A stretch of 64,000 nt of DNA from Flavivirga jejuensis. GTDB taxonomy: Bacteria > Bacteroidota > Bacteroidia > Flavobacteriales > Flavobacteriaceae. Made by a program: the position numbers and the translations under genes. Below, in pieces: positions 25,906 through 34,629 of this stretch. The DNA is taken from the NCBI RefSeq assembly GCF_030540765.1, contig NZ_JAUOEL010000004.1, positions 434,001 through 498,000 on the forward strand, read 5' to 3'. Position 1 is the stretch's first letter, and each line of letters opens with the position of its first letter. The notes beneath the pieces are model-generated. The model saw only the letters and a program-made list of their open reading frames with translations. It made no database searches and had not been told where the DNA came from.

Positions 25906-26583
25906 TTAATCATTAGTTTTTACACTCTCGTTTTTTAGAAAGTAATTAAGTTGCGCATTAAACCATTTATGTCTATTTCTAAAAGAAATATAAATGAATA
26001 TAAATATTAAACTTTCGATGAGGAGTTTTGCTCTGCTGTAATTAATTATTACACCTATAATTAACAGTAGTAGCGTCACAAAAGCTAGATTTCTAAGCAT
26101 GATAACTCTTGTATATCTTTTAACCATTTCAGAATATACTAGAGGCTTTATATCTATTTTTTTAGCAAGTTTTAGCATTAAACTCCCAAGATTAGTTGAT
26201 ATTTCATCTTGTTTATTATTTATTCCGATCTTCTGATATAAATTTATAATTATTTTTCTGCTTTTAAGCCACTCAATTAATTTTAATGATTTTGTTAAAT
26301 AAATTGAAGAAGAAGAAATGATAAGTCCCAAAGAATATAATGCGCCTAGAAATATCAAGCTAAATATTAATTCATAGACCCAAGAGTCATGTGATACTAT
26401 TTCATAAAAAATTTCTTTAAGATTTTTTAAAACTATATTTTCGGATTTTGAGTTTGAATATTTGGTCAATATCTCAATAAACATAGTAAAAACCAGAATA
26501 GCACTTGGTATTATATATGCAAATAAATCATAAAAAAAATATGGAATAGAATTTATGGCTTTTTCTATGCTATTATTCATCAT
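25906..26583 (-). CDS. Predicted inner-membrane protein, four membrane segments
   Basis: 225 aa. Hydrophobic segments are visible at about 20-37, 69-91, 166-183 and 186-200. The N-terminus contains IPYFFYDLFAYIIPSAIL, a motif seen in a loose group of bacterial membrane proteins of unknown role. A lysine-rich cytoplasmic loop (about 95-160) connects the two hairpins. No catalytic motif is seen. It stands alone in an accessory region with very A+T-rich codon use. Confidence 0.6.
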   Translation of the reverse strand: MMNNSIEKAINSIPYFFYDLFAYIIPSAILVFTMFIEILTKYSNSKSENIVLKNLKEIFYEIVSHDSWVYELIFSLIFLGALYSLGLIISSSSIYLTKSLKLIEWLKSRKIIINLYQKIGINNKQDEISTNLGSLMLKLAKKIDIKPLVYSEMVKRYTRVIMLRNLAFVTLLLLIIGVIINYSRAKLLIESLIFIFIYISFRNRHKWFNAQLNYFLKNESVKTND

Positions 26584-26868
26584 TGAGGCTTTTTAATTTT
26601 ATAGTAAGTAATTCTGAATTAAAAATAAATAATAATTTAAATATTTATGAATGGCTCTAGTTTAAAACTGAGTTGAATTTAGTTTTTCGTATCTGATTCC
26701 AATCTTCTGATATCTGGTGTATATGATTTGAACACTCTAAAAAAATCTAAATTAAGGATTCTATAAAGTTATGACAAAAAAATAAATAAAGAGGTGGTAT
26801 ATAATACAAAAGAAGGTATCTTAATTAGATATACGATAAAGACAAAATTTAGTCTTTTAATATGCTTC

Positions 26869-27170
26869 TCAGCTTTTTTGTTCATTCTTTTCAGAAATAT
26901 GCATTTTCATTATTTTCAATGCCTTGTTCGTACTGAAACATTAATTTTTTGAGCAAATTTACTCATAGCCAATTCAGATTTAATACGATAAAACAAAACT
27001 TTATTTGAAAGTGAATCCATACCATCATCCCAGTAATTAAAGTCCAAAAAATTAGCTACTTTTTTCTGCTTTTAATATCAGGAAAATTATGGTTCCATTC
27101 CCAATTTTGATAAGAATTTTTAAGTACACTAAATATTTTTCTGTGTCGTATTGTGAGTAATATGCACAAA
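26869..27170 (-). pseudogene. Decayed helix-turn-helix (XRE-like) gene
   Basis: Conceptual translation of the minus strand across two frameshifts gives an XRE-like layout: ILLTIRHRKIFSVLKNSY then QNWEWNHNFPDIKSRKK, a frame change at an A6 run near 27073, then VANFLDFNYWDDGMDSLSNK, VLFYRIKSELAMSKFAQKIN, VSVRT, a second frame change, and a tail ending KNEQKS. The order nWE...P.i...ianFLdf followed by a second RIK-----s--kFAqkinVSvrT helix-turn-helix resembles two-HTH regulators. No complete reading frame remains, so I call it a relic. It lies just left of three tandem repeats. Confidence 0.5.
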
Positions 27171-27196
27171 AAGGTTGAAACAAAATAAGTGATTTC

Positions 27197-27262
27197 CCTA
27201 TTTGAAAAAGTGTAAAACCTATTTAAAAAAGAGGATAAAACCTATTTAAAAAGAGGGTAAAA
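27197..27262. repeat. Three short tandem repeats (21-23 bp)
   Basis: Consecutive copies begin CCTATTTGAAAAAG (27197), CCTATTTAAAAAAG (27218) and CCTATTTAAAAAGAGG (27241), each ending in TAAAA, with lengths of 21, 23 and 22 bases. They end about 95 bases before the start of the STN-domain gene and right after the decayed regulator gene, so they could be operator iterons. Confidence 0.55.
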
Positions 27263-27356
27263 CTAGATTAAAACAAATGTAGTTCATTGTAGTTTAGTTG
27301 TTTATAAAAATGAATTCAATTTTTAGTAAAAACATTAACCCATAAAATTTTTAGAG

Positions 27357-28451
27357 ATGAAAAATAAAATAGTAAAGGTAATTTTATGTCTTTTGTTTTG
27401 TAATAGTTTAATTGCTCAAAATACAGCAATAAAATACAATTCAAAGGATAATACATTATCAGTAAATTTAAATCAAACACCTATTACAAAAGTAATAGAT
27501 GAGCTAATCAAGCAAGGTCTACAATTGTATATATTAAGTGATAATCAAAATTTTAAAGTAAGTGGTGTATATGCAAATACAGATATTGATCGTGTATTGT
27601 CGAAGATTATTCCAAAGCGTGTTAAATACTTTTACAAAGTAATTTCAGAAACTAAAGAAAAAGCTTTTGTAGCAAAAAGTAATTTTAGAACCCCCACAGT
27701 TATGAGTTCAGTTGGCAAGATCTCAAGCCAAAAAGGTGATAAAAACGGAGCTTCAGATAAAAATAAACCACAACTTAAAAGTGCCAATAAGTTAATTATT
27801 TCTAAACCTGTTTTGGCATTAAGGACTTCTTCTAAAATAAAAGATCCTTTCAAGGTTAAAAATGCAGTTTTCAAAAATTCTAAAAAGATGAAAGCGGTAA
27901 ACAAAATTACTCCTGTTACAGCTTCTAAAATAAGGAGTTTTGATAAGGCAGTTTTAACTAATGGCGAAATAGTAACAACTCAAAAAGCAAAAAAGCATTT
28001 AGTAGTAACATATAGAGTTACAGAAAACGGTATTTCTCCAGTATCTCTTATAGAAGCAAATGGAGAATATGCCTCGTCAACTGAAGTGTCAGGAAATCAG
28101 GCTATTATTGGGGTAGAAAACGGAAAAGCCGTTTTAGTAGAAACTTTTGAAAACCCATTAACATATAGAGCCATTTTTGAACCAGGGGTAAGTGACCATA
28201 AAGAATTTACAGCTACTGAGGCTTATATTAATGTGTCTATGCCAATAAAATATAAATCTGCAGTAGCTTCTGAAAAATTAGAACTTAAAATGGTTCGATT
28301 TAAAGATGAATCAAAAGCGCAAAGCGTGTTACAAAAAGTAAAAGCAAAAGAACTGAAAAGTGCTGGCATTAATGCCTCTTTTCAAGTATTAAAAACAGCT
28401 CAAAAAGCAGATTTTTCAAAGTTAAAAAAATCAATAATTATTAATAATTAG
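27357..28451 (+). CDS. Secreted protein with an STN-like N-terminal domain
   Basis: 364 aa. A signal peptide (MKNKIVKVILCLLFCNSLIAQ) is followed at about 22-100 by a region resembling the secretin/TonB short N-terminal (STN) fold: DNTLSVNLNQTPITKVIDEL, ILSDNQNFKVSGVYANTDID, and a final VKYFYKVI. The middle is a lysine/serine-rich linker. The C-terminal half has strands such as KKHLVVTYRVTENGISPV and a KMVRFKDESKAQSVLQKVKA helix. It is 4 bases upstream of the M64 peptidase gene, so the two are almost certainly co-transcribed. It may be a periplasmic or surface partner, substrate or inhibitor of that peptidase (inference). Confidence 0.68.
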   Translation: MKNKIVKVILCLLFCNSLIAQNTAIKYNSKDNTLSVNLNQTPITKVIDELIKQGLQLYILSDNQNFKVSGVYANTDIDRVLSKIIPKRVKYFYKVISETKEKAFVAKSNFRTPTVMSSVGKISSQKGDKNGASDKNKPQLKSANKLIISKPVLALRTSSKIKDPFKVKNAVFKNSKKMKAVNKITPVTASKIRSFDKAVLTNGEIVTTQKAKKHLVVTYRVTENGISPVSLIEANGEYASSTEVSGNQAIIGVENGKAVLVETFENPLTYRAIFEPGVSDHKEFTATEAYINVSMPIKYKSAVASEKLELKMVRFKDESKAQSVLQKVKAKELKSAGINASFQVLKTAQKADFSKLKKSIIINN

Positions 28452-28455
28452 AAAA

Positions 28456-30546
28456 ATGAAACATATAAAAATAATTTTCGTTCTTATTTTGAGTATTTGT
28501 ATTCAAAGTATAAGTTTTTCACAAACTAAAAGTACCTTATTATACAATGGAAGTACAGCTTCTAAATTTGATATTGTATTTATGGGAGATGGTTTTTCTT
28601 CAGCTAACCAGACGGAATATAACAATATGGTAGCCGATTATTTTAAAGCTATGTTCACTCATGATAATGGTAATCTAGATAACGTACTTTCAGAATTACA
28701 AGACGCTTTTAACGTGTACAGGGTAAACCTTACATCTGCAGAATCTGGAGTTACTCAATATACCTGTAATAATGATGATTGCAGTAATAATTCACCAAAT
28801 CAAAAAAACACTTCATTAAATTTTAAATATTCAGGATGCTGGAATTGCTGTTGGATGAGTAAATCTTCAAATACGAACACTAAAATAAATAACGCACTTA
28901 GTGCTGTAGGTTTGTCAGGAGCAGAATTTGTAGTAGTTATACTTAATGAAACTGGTTTTGGAGGTTGTTCTTATGGTAAAGTATTGTCTATTACTAAAAC
29001 GACCAGCAACAAAGTATTGTTGCATGAATTAGGACATTCTGTGGGGAAATTAGCAGACGAATACACAAGAGCAGGTTGCCATGGACCATCAAACCCTTCA
29101 GCTGTTAATGTGGATAAAAATAGTAATCCAAATAAATGGAATAAATTTGCCAGAAGTTCTATTACAACAGGAAATCCTTTAGAGTATAATGTTGATGGTT
29201 TTGAAGGAGGACATTATAAAACAGATTGTATTTATCGTCCATCTAGTAACAGTACCATGAAAGGAAATACCAATTTATTCAATCCTCCTAGTTATAACGA
29301 ATTTTGGAAACGAAATAAACCAAAAAGTAAGTATAATTTCAATAAACCAATTATTGGTAATTTTCAAGGCAATAGTTATAGTGATGTCGTCTTACATTAT
29401 GGAAACTATATAACAGCTTACCCAACAGAACGTCCTAAAGGGTTTACAGGAAGTGGTGCGAGTACAACGAGGCCTGCTAATTCGTATATCACAACTAAAA
29501 AAGTAAAAGGCTCTGGAGGTACTTGGTATATTTCCAGTAAAGATAAATTTTATGTTGGTGATTTTACAGGAGATGGTTATGACGATTTGTTGGTTTTTTA
29601 TCCAAATGGACAATATTCAAGACTCGGAATTCTAAAATCGGTGCCAAATGGTTTTGAATGTATTAAAAAGGTATATTACAACCTTCCAGGATGGCAAATG
29701 CGTGATGGTGATAAATTTTTTATTGCTGATTTTAATGGCGATAATAAAGATGATTTTTATATTTTCAATGCAACCAATTGGAATCAAGGGTACATGGGAA
29801 TGTTTAGATCCACTGGGAGCAATTTTTCTTATGTAAAACGATATGATAAATATTTACCAGGGCACTATATGTCAGCATCAGATAAATATCATGTAGCTGA
29901 TTATACTGGAGATAATAAGGAGGAATTAGTATTATTTAATCCAAATTCTAAAGTTACCAGAATGTTTAAATCTTCTGGAACCTCATTAAGTAAAACCAAA
30001 GAGTATTTTGCTAATCTTCCTGGTTGGACAAGTAAATCTGGAGACAAATATTATATAGCAGATATTAATGGAGATGGAAAGGATGATATTTATGTGTTTA
30101 ATGGTACGAATTGGGGACCAGAATATTTACTTTTATTACGTTCAGATGGAACTAAATATAATTATACTAAGCGATACGATGATGCCTTACCAGGCTGGAA
30201 TATGAACAACCGTGACAAATTTTATGTTGCCGATATAGATGGTAATGGAAAAGAGGATTTGTTTGTGTTTAATAACCAAGATTGGTCAACGCAATATTTG
30301 GGAAGAGTTATTACTAATGGAAGTACAGTAAATGTAAATTACCAAAGCAACTGGATAGGTGGCTGGAATTTAGGTAATTCGGATAAATTGATTGTAGGTA
30401 ACCGAAAAACAGGACGAGATAATTTGTTTATACATAATACCAATTGGTTTAGTTATATGTGGTCTGGTAATTCAGGTTTATATATTAAGGGAATGTATAA
30501 AGATTATATTCACGCATTTAAGCACCATGATTATGGATGGTACTAA
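28456..30546 (+). CDS. M64-family metallopeptidase with FG-GAP/VCBS-type repeats
   Basis: 696 aa. After a signal peptide (about 1-23) comes the M64 (IgA peptidase-like) domain: FDIVFMGDGFSSANQTEYNN at about 38-57, and the zinc site HELGHSVGKLADEY at 190-203, with His190, Glu191 and His194 and the typical ADEY. From about residue 295 to the end, five or six repeats of the FG-GAP type occur (YYIADINGDGKDDIYVFN and similar), each with a DxNxDGxDD-like calcium loop. There is no recognisable T9SS sorting domain. It is exported and probably cleaves extracellular or host glycoproteins (family knowledge). Confidence 0.85.
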   Translation: MKHIKIIFVLILSICIQSISFSQTKSTLLYNGSTASKFDIVFMGDGFSSANQTEYNNMVADYFKAMFTHDNGNLDNVLSELQDAFNVYRVNLTSAESGVTQYTCNNDDCSNNSPNQKNTSLNFKYSGCWNCCWMSKSSNTNTKINNALSAVGLSGAEFVVVILNETGFGGCSYGKVLSITKTTSNKVLLHELGHSVGKLADEYTRAGCHGPSNPSAVNVDKNSNPNKWNKFARSSITTGNPLEYNVDGFEGGHYKTDCIYRPSSNSTMKGNTNLFNPPSYNEFWKRNKPKSKYNFNKPIIGNFQGNSYSDVVLHYGNYITAYPTERPKGFTGSGASTTRPANSYITTKKVKGSGGTWYISSKDKFYVGDFTGDGYDDLLVFYPNGQYSRLGILKSVPNGFECIKKVYYNLPGWQMRDGDKFFIADFNGDNKDDFYIFNATNWNQGYMGMFRSTGSNFSYVKRYDKYLPGHYMSASDKYHVADYTGDNKEELVLFNPNSKVTRMFKSSGTSLSKTKEYFANLPGWTSKSGDKYYIADINGDGKDDIYVFNGTNWGPEYLLLLRSDGTKYNYTKRYDDALPGWNMNNRDKFYVADIDGNGKEDLFVFNNQDWSTQYLGRVITNGSTVNVNYQSNWIGGWNLGNSDKLIVGNRKTGRDNLFIHNTNWFSYMWSGNSGLYIKGMYKDYIHAFKHHDYGWY

Positions 30547-30565
30547 AAAAATAGGTGTTTAGTTA

Positions 30566-30612
30566 ATATATTTAGAACACGGGAAAAGATCCTGTGTTCT
30601 AAATATATATTA
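30566..30612 (+). terminator. Strong intrinsic terminator after the M64 peptidase gene
   Basis: An 18-bp stem, ATATATTTAGAACACGGG (30566-30583) pairs with 30591-30608 with one weak pair, loop 7, and an A/T-rich tail follows. It lies 20 bases after the stop codon. Confidence 0.8.
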
Positions 30613-30656
30613 TTAATTTCACAAAACTGAATGTATTCTGTTATAAAGAAAAACTC

Positions 30657-31217
30657 ATGAAAAACTACATTTTAATAGTAAGTTTATTTTGGTTAAGTTT
30701 CAGTTGTAATAACTTTTCTAAAACAGCTCAAAGCTCAAATAAGAATACAAAAGATTTAGTAGATATAAAACCTGAAGGTGATGGGTTGAAACAAGAAGCA
30801 CATTATTTTGCCGTAAACTATATATTCACAGAGTCAAAAATAGAATTCATTTCTGCCGATAAACAAGAAGGAGAGTTAAACTATTTTTTAGTATCTCCTA
30901 TTGATCTATTTCTAGTTGCTTACAAAAATGGTAAGTTAATCTATTTTACAGAATTTCCAGATCCATTAGCTAAGCGAACCGTCGGAGAAAATGAAACGGT
31001 ACAAAAATTGGATGAAGGTTATGGAACAATTAATTTTCCTGAAACATTTTCCAAGCCAAATAAAAATATTACTATTTATATTTTTAAGGTAAAAAACTAT
31101 ATAGAAAATTTTGAAATAAACGTTTTATCAGAAATTACATCTTTAGAAAAGCAATTATTCATTGAAAAAAAGTATAGTATAAATTCAGAGAATTTAGCAA
31201 GACTTTTAAAAGAATAA
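30657..31217 (+). CDS. Predicted lipoprotein of unknown function
   Basis: 186 aa. Lipoprotein signal MKNYILIVSLFWLSFSC with lipid-attachment Cys at 17, then an Asn/Ser/Lys linker. The mature part (about 45-160) looks like a small beta-sandwich (KQEAHYFAVNYIFTESKIEF, YFLVSPIDLFLVAYKNGKLI, NITIYIFKVKNYIENFEI). No family is recognised. It is separated from the M64 gene by the terminator and so is expressed on its own. Confidence 0.65.
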   Translation: MKNYILIVSLFWLSFSCNNFSKTAQSSNKNTKDLVDIKPEGDGLKQEAHYFAVNYIFTESKIEFISADKQEGELNYFLVSPIDLFLVAYKNGKLIYFTEFPDPLAKRTVGENETVQKLDEGYGTINFPETFSKPNKNITIYIFKVKNYIENFEINVLSEITSLEKQLFIEKKYSINSENLARLLKE

Positions 31218-31241
31218 TTACAGTATTAGGCTCTTTTTATA

Positions 31242-31370
31242 ACAATATGATCTTATAAACACCCCACAGAAATTACTAATTTGGCTTACGATCCAGCTTA
31301 TAAAGAAATAAGAGAGAAATTAGAGAAAGAACTTGATGAGTTAGAAGTAAAAAAACTAAGGAATACCTAA
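31242..31370 (+). pseudogene. Sulfatase 3' relic
   Basis: The stretch encodes a typical sulfatase C-terminus, split by a one-base frame change in a CCCC run (31262-31265): QYDLINTP in one frame, then TEITNLAYDPAYKEIREKLE and KELDELEVKKLRNT followed by a stop at 31368-31370. The pattern YDL--DP-E--NLA-DP-Y--I---L---L is standard for the end of arylsulfatases. Nothing of the catalytic part remains; the preceding codon triplets include a stop. Confidence 0.65.
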
Positions 31371-31724
31371 ATAAGATATGTTAAGCTTTTTTTTATTTCT
31401 GTATCTGGACTTTATATGCTTAATATTCGAAGCTTCTCTTTAGGTGAAACAAAGACATTATTGCAATAGATTAGCTTTTAAAAATAAGAACTCAAACACC
31501 TATAAACCTTAAAGAATGCCAGTACTGTATTTAATTTCAGTATCACTCCCTTATTTAGAATCTCAATTTATGAAATCAATAATATTTTAGATTGATTGTT
31601 TAGATTCTTTTAATAAAACCGTTTTAATAAAAACGATTCCCGAAATTTTATTGATTTCCCTAAACGCTTATACTCCAAAAACGTCTTATTATTTACATTT
31701 ACTGTCCCTATAACTTAAATATAT
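31371..31724. other. Intergenic stretch before the TonB receptor, no gene seen
   Basis: About 350 A+T-rich bases. It presumably contains the promoter of the TonB receptor; no clear TAnnTTTG box, repeat or further relic of the sulfatase gene was recognised. Confidence 0.4.
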
Positions 31725-34265
31725 ATGTATCACATGACAAGGTTAGATAAGACGAAATCAATACAAGGTATTCTACTAGCTACTCTATTTTTTTTTATAA
31801 CAAATAGCCTATTTGCTCAAATCTCAGGAAAAATTATTGAATCTGAAGATAACTACCCATTAGAATATGCTACAGCTGCACTATATAAGGGATTAGACAA
31901 TAGTTTAGTAACAGGTGTTATAACCAATGAAGCTGGTGTTTTTTCTATTGAAGGTGTTAAACCTGGTACTTATTATTTAAAAGCATCTTTTATGGGGTAC
32001 ACCACAAAACGAATAGGAGATATTATAGTAAGCAGAAAAAATGAAGCCCTCAAATTGGGTATTATAACATTACAATTAGGGAGTCAGTTAAGTGAAGTTG
32101 TTGTAAAAGGAGAACGTGCTTCGGTTGTACATAAAATAGACAGGCAGGTATTTGATAGTAAAAAGTATCAAAATAGCCAAGGAGGTAATGCAATTGATGT
32201 GATTAAAAACTTACCATCAGTAACCATTGACGGTCAAGGAGAGATAAACGTTCGTGGGAGTCAAGGTTTTGCTGTTTTAGTAAACGGGAAACCCACCCAA
32301 GGTGATGTTAGTGCTATTTTAGCACAACTGCCAGCAAACGCTTTAGAAACAGTTGAATTAATCACCGCGCCTTCTTCAAAATATGACCCTGAAGGTAAAG
32401 GTGGGATTTTAAATATAATTACTAAAAAAGGGGCTGCTAATGGGACTTATGCACAAGTTAATATCCGTAGTGGGTTTCCATCAATCGAAGCATACGATAC
32501 CCAAGAAGATGCGCAACGTTATGGGATTGATGCTACTTTAAATAAACGTACCGATGTATGGAATATCTCGTTAGGAGCCAGTTATCAAAGAAATGATAAA
32601 ACAGGTAGACGAGAAGGGGATATGTTTATAGTAAATAATGCTGAAAATACCACCACATTCTTACCATCGGACGGGGAGCGTAGTTTTGATGAAATCACAT
32701 ATAATGGACGGTTACATGTAGATTTTATGCCTAATGATAACAACACGTATTCTTTAGGTTTTTTTGCAGGGAAACACACCAAAGAAAGACTTGCCGATAT
32801 TGTGTATTTCGATAATCATGCCGTATCTCCAATAGGAAGTGAAAACAGACTTTATACCTTTGCGTATTTCAATCATAATTTAAGAATTAGAAAAGGTGAT
32901 TTTGCTTTGGGTAGTTTTGATTATGCTCATACTTTTAATGATAAATCGAAACTATCTGCTTCATTTTTATATGAATATACTTTTTTAGGTGGTCCAACCG
33001 AAAATGATAATGTAGGTTTCCCAGATAATAACATTGTTTATCAGGAAGAATATAATACAAATGATAATCCTTTATATGGTACTCGAATCAATTTGGACTA
33101 TGCGTTGAAACCTTTGTCTTTCGGAACTATTGAAACGGGTTATCAATACCGAGATTTAGATCATACAGGCGATTTTGTTTACGAACGTGATGGTAATTTA
33201 GTTCCAGAATTCTCTAGTAATATCAAGTTAAAAAGAACGATACATTCTGGTTATGCACAACTTACAGGAGCAAAAAACAAATGGGATTATGCTGCGGGTG
33301 TGCGTTTAGAATCTATGGATAGAACCTATACAGAAGCTTTAGCAAGTGAAAATAACAGCAATATTTATAAATACGATTTTCTAAAATTATTTCCTTCAGC
33401 GTCTGCAAAATATACAGTAAATAAAACTACCGATTTAAAAGCAGCGTATAGCAAAAGGGTAGAGCGTACCACCACATTTAAGATGAATAGTTTTGCCGAA
33501 CGTGAGCATTCTGAAGTTTTTGAACAAGGCGATAACACCTTACTTCCAGAGTTTATAGATTTGGTTGAATTAGGAGTCACAAAAAAATTAAAAGGAGGAA
33601 ATTCGGTATATGCTACCACATATTTTAGACATGTAGATAATGTAATAAATCGTGTAAATACCTTAGCTTATCAACCTAATGGTGCTGTTATAGATAGTAT
33701 TATAAACAGAGTTTACTCTAATGTTGGAAAAAGTAATTCGATTGGTTTAGAAGTAGGAGCAACCATAAAACCTACTAAAAACTGGACTAATTTTATTGGT
33801 GCGAATATTTACAATTATGCTATAGATGGTGTTTTGAATTTTAAGCATAGAGATGGTATTGACAGATCGTACGATATAGATACGAAATCTACTATTTACT
33901 CAGTTAATCTAAATTCAACCGTTAGTTTTTGGGATAATGCTTCTTTACAGTTTACATTTAATTATTTATCAGACAGAAATACAGCTATGGGTGAAGATTC
34001 CAGATATTACTCGCCTAATCTGGCCTTTAGGAAAACGTTTCTTGATGATAAATTAGTAGCGACCCTACAATGGCAAAATATAGATATGGGATTATTAAAT
34101 ACTAACGAACAGCGTATTACCACATCTAGACCTAATGAGTTTTATACCACCACCAATTATGTTTACGAAGTAGATATGGTATTTTTTAATCTGTCGTACA
34201 CATTTAATAAAGTAAAAAACAAATCGAAATTTATTGATAGCGAATTTGGTAAGCGCGAGTTTTAG
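31725..34265 (+). CDS. TonB-dependent outer-membrane receptor (carboxypeptidase-regulatory domain + OMP_b-brl_3-type barrel)
   Basis: 846 aa. Signal peptide (about 1-35), then a carboxypeptidase-regulatory-like domain (about 36-120: ISGKIIESEDNYPLEYATAA, GVFSIEGVKPGTYYLKASFMG), a plug domain (about 150-235: GGNAIDVIKNLPSVTIDGQG, INVRGSQGFAVLVNG, VELITAPSSKYDPEGKGG), and a long beta-barrel ending in an aromatic-rich strand (FFNLSYTFNKVKN). The family imports large substrates or siderophores with TonB energy. Substrate is unknown. No SusD gene is adjacent, so this is not a classical SusCD pair. A second ATG (codon 4) is possible as the start. Confidence 0.85.
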   Translation: MYHMTRLDKTKSIQGILLATLFFFITNSLFAQISGKIIESEDNYPLEYATAALYKGLDNSLVTGVITNEAGVFSIEGVKPGTYYLKASFMGYTTKRIGDIIVSRKNEALKLGIITLQLGSQLSEVVVKGERASVVHKIDRQVFDSKKYQNSQGGNAIDVIKNLPSVTIDGQGEINVRGSQGFAVLVNGKPTQGDVSAILAQLPANALETVELITAPSSKYDPEGKGGILNIITKKGAANGTYAQVNIRSGFPSIEAYDTQEDAQRYGIDATLNKRTDVWNISLGASYQRNDKTGRREGDMFIVNNAENTTTFLPSDGERSFDEITYNGRLHVDFMPNDNNTYSLGFFAGKHTKERLADIVYFDNHAVSPIGSENRLYTFAYFNHNLRIRKGDFALGSFDYAHTFNDKSKLSASFLYEYTFLGGPTENDNVGFPDNNIVYQEEYNTNDNPLYGTRINLDYALKPLSFGTIETGYQYRDLDHTGDFVYERDGNLVPEFSSNIKLKRTIHSGYAQLTGAKNKWDYAAGVRLESMDRTYTEALASENNSNIYKYDFLKLFPSASAKYTVNKTTDLKAAYSKRVERTTTFKMNSFAEREHSEVFEQGDNTLLPEFIDLVELGVTKKLKGGNSVYATTYFRHVDNVINRVNTLAYQPNGAVIDSIINRVYSNVGKSNSIGLEVGATIKPTKNWTNFIGANIYNYAIDGVLNFKHRDGIDRSYDIDTKSTIYSVNLNSTVSFWDNASLQFTFNYLSDRNTAMGEDSRYYSPNLAFRKTFLDDKLVATLQWQNIDMGLLNTNEQRITTSRPNEFYTTTNYVYEVDMVFFNLSYTFNKVKNKSKFIDSEFGKREF

Positions 34266-34363
34266 TTCCGTTTGCATTATTCTGTGATCTTTAAAAAAGG
34301 GAAAAGGTGTATTTTGAAAAGATTTTTTTGCAATAAAATCTTAAATCAGTAAGTCTATTGAGA

Positions 34364-34390
34364 AGCAGCTTAAAGCTGTTTTGTTTTGAA
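34364..34390 (+). terminator. Probable intrinsic terminator after the TonB receptor gene
   Basis: A short stem AGCAGCT/AGCTGTT with a 3-base loop (34364-34380) is followed by TTGTTTTG. It lies about 100 bases after the receptor stop codon. The stem is short and contains one G-T pair. Confidence 0.4.
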
Positions 34391-34420
34391 TGAAAAAGGA
34401 TCATTCCTAGATAGTCAGTC

Positions 34421-34610
34421 TTATATTATTAGTTTCAACTGTAGTTAAAAAGATGTGCTTTGGTGCATGTCACTTTCAGTTTCTAAAAATTTCAGACACG
34501 AATTCACAGGAATTCAGTTTTAGTATGTTTATGTTTTTATTTCAGTATGTCACGAAGCAGACTTTCAGGCTATCAAAATGAACCTATGGATTTCTAGTCC
34601 ATAGGTTTAG
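34421..34610. repeat. Long direct repeat, copy 1 (downstream of the lyase-like gene)
   Basis: A ~190-base diverged copy of the stretch at 36281-36485. Shared landmarks are GTAGTTAAAA / GAGTTAAAA, GCATGTC.CTTTCAG.TTCTA, GACACGAA...TTCA, TTCACGAAGCAGACTTT and ACGAACCTATGGA/ATGAACCTATGGA. It ends in an 10-bp hairpin AACCTATGGA/TCCATAGGTT (34581-34607), which probably works as a terminator for the minus-strand lyase-like gene. Confidence 0.7.
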
Positions 34611-34629
34611 TTTATATACCTTCGTTCTA

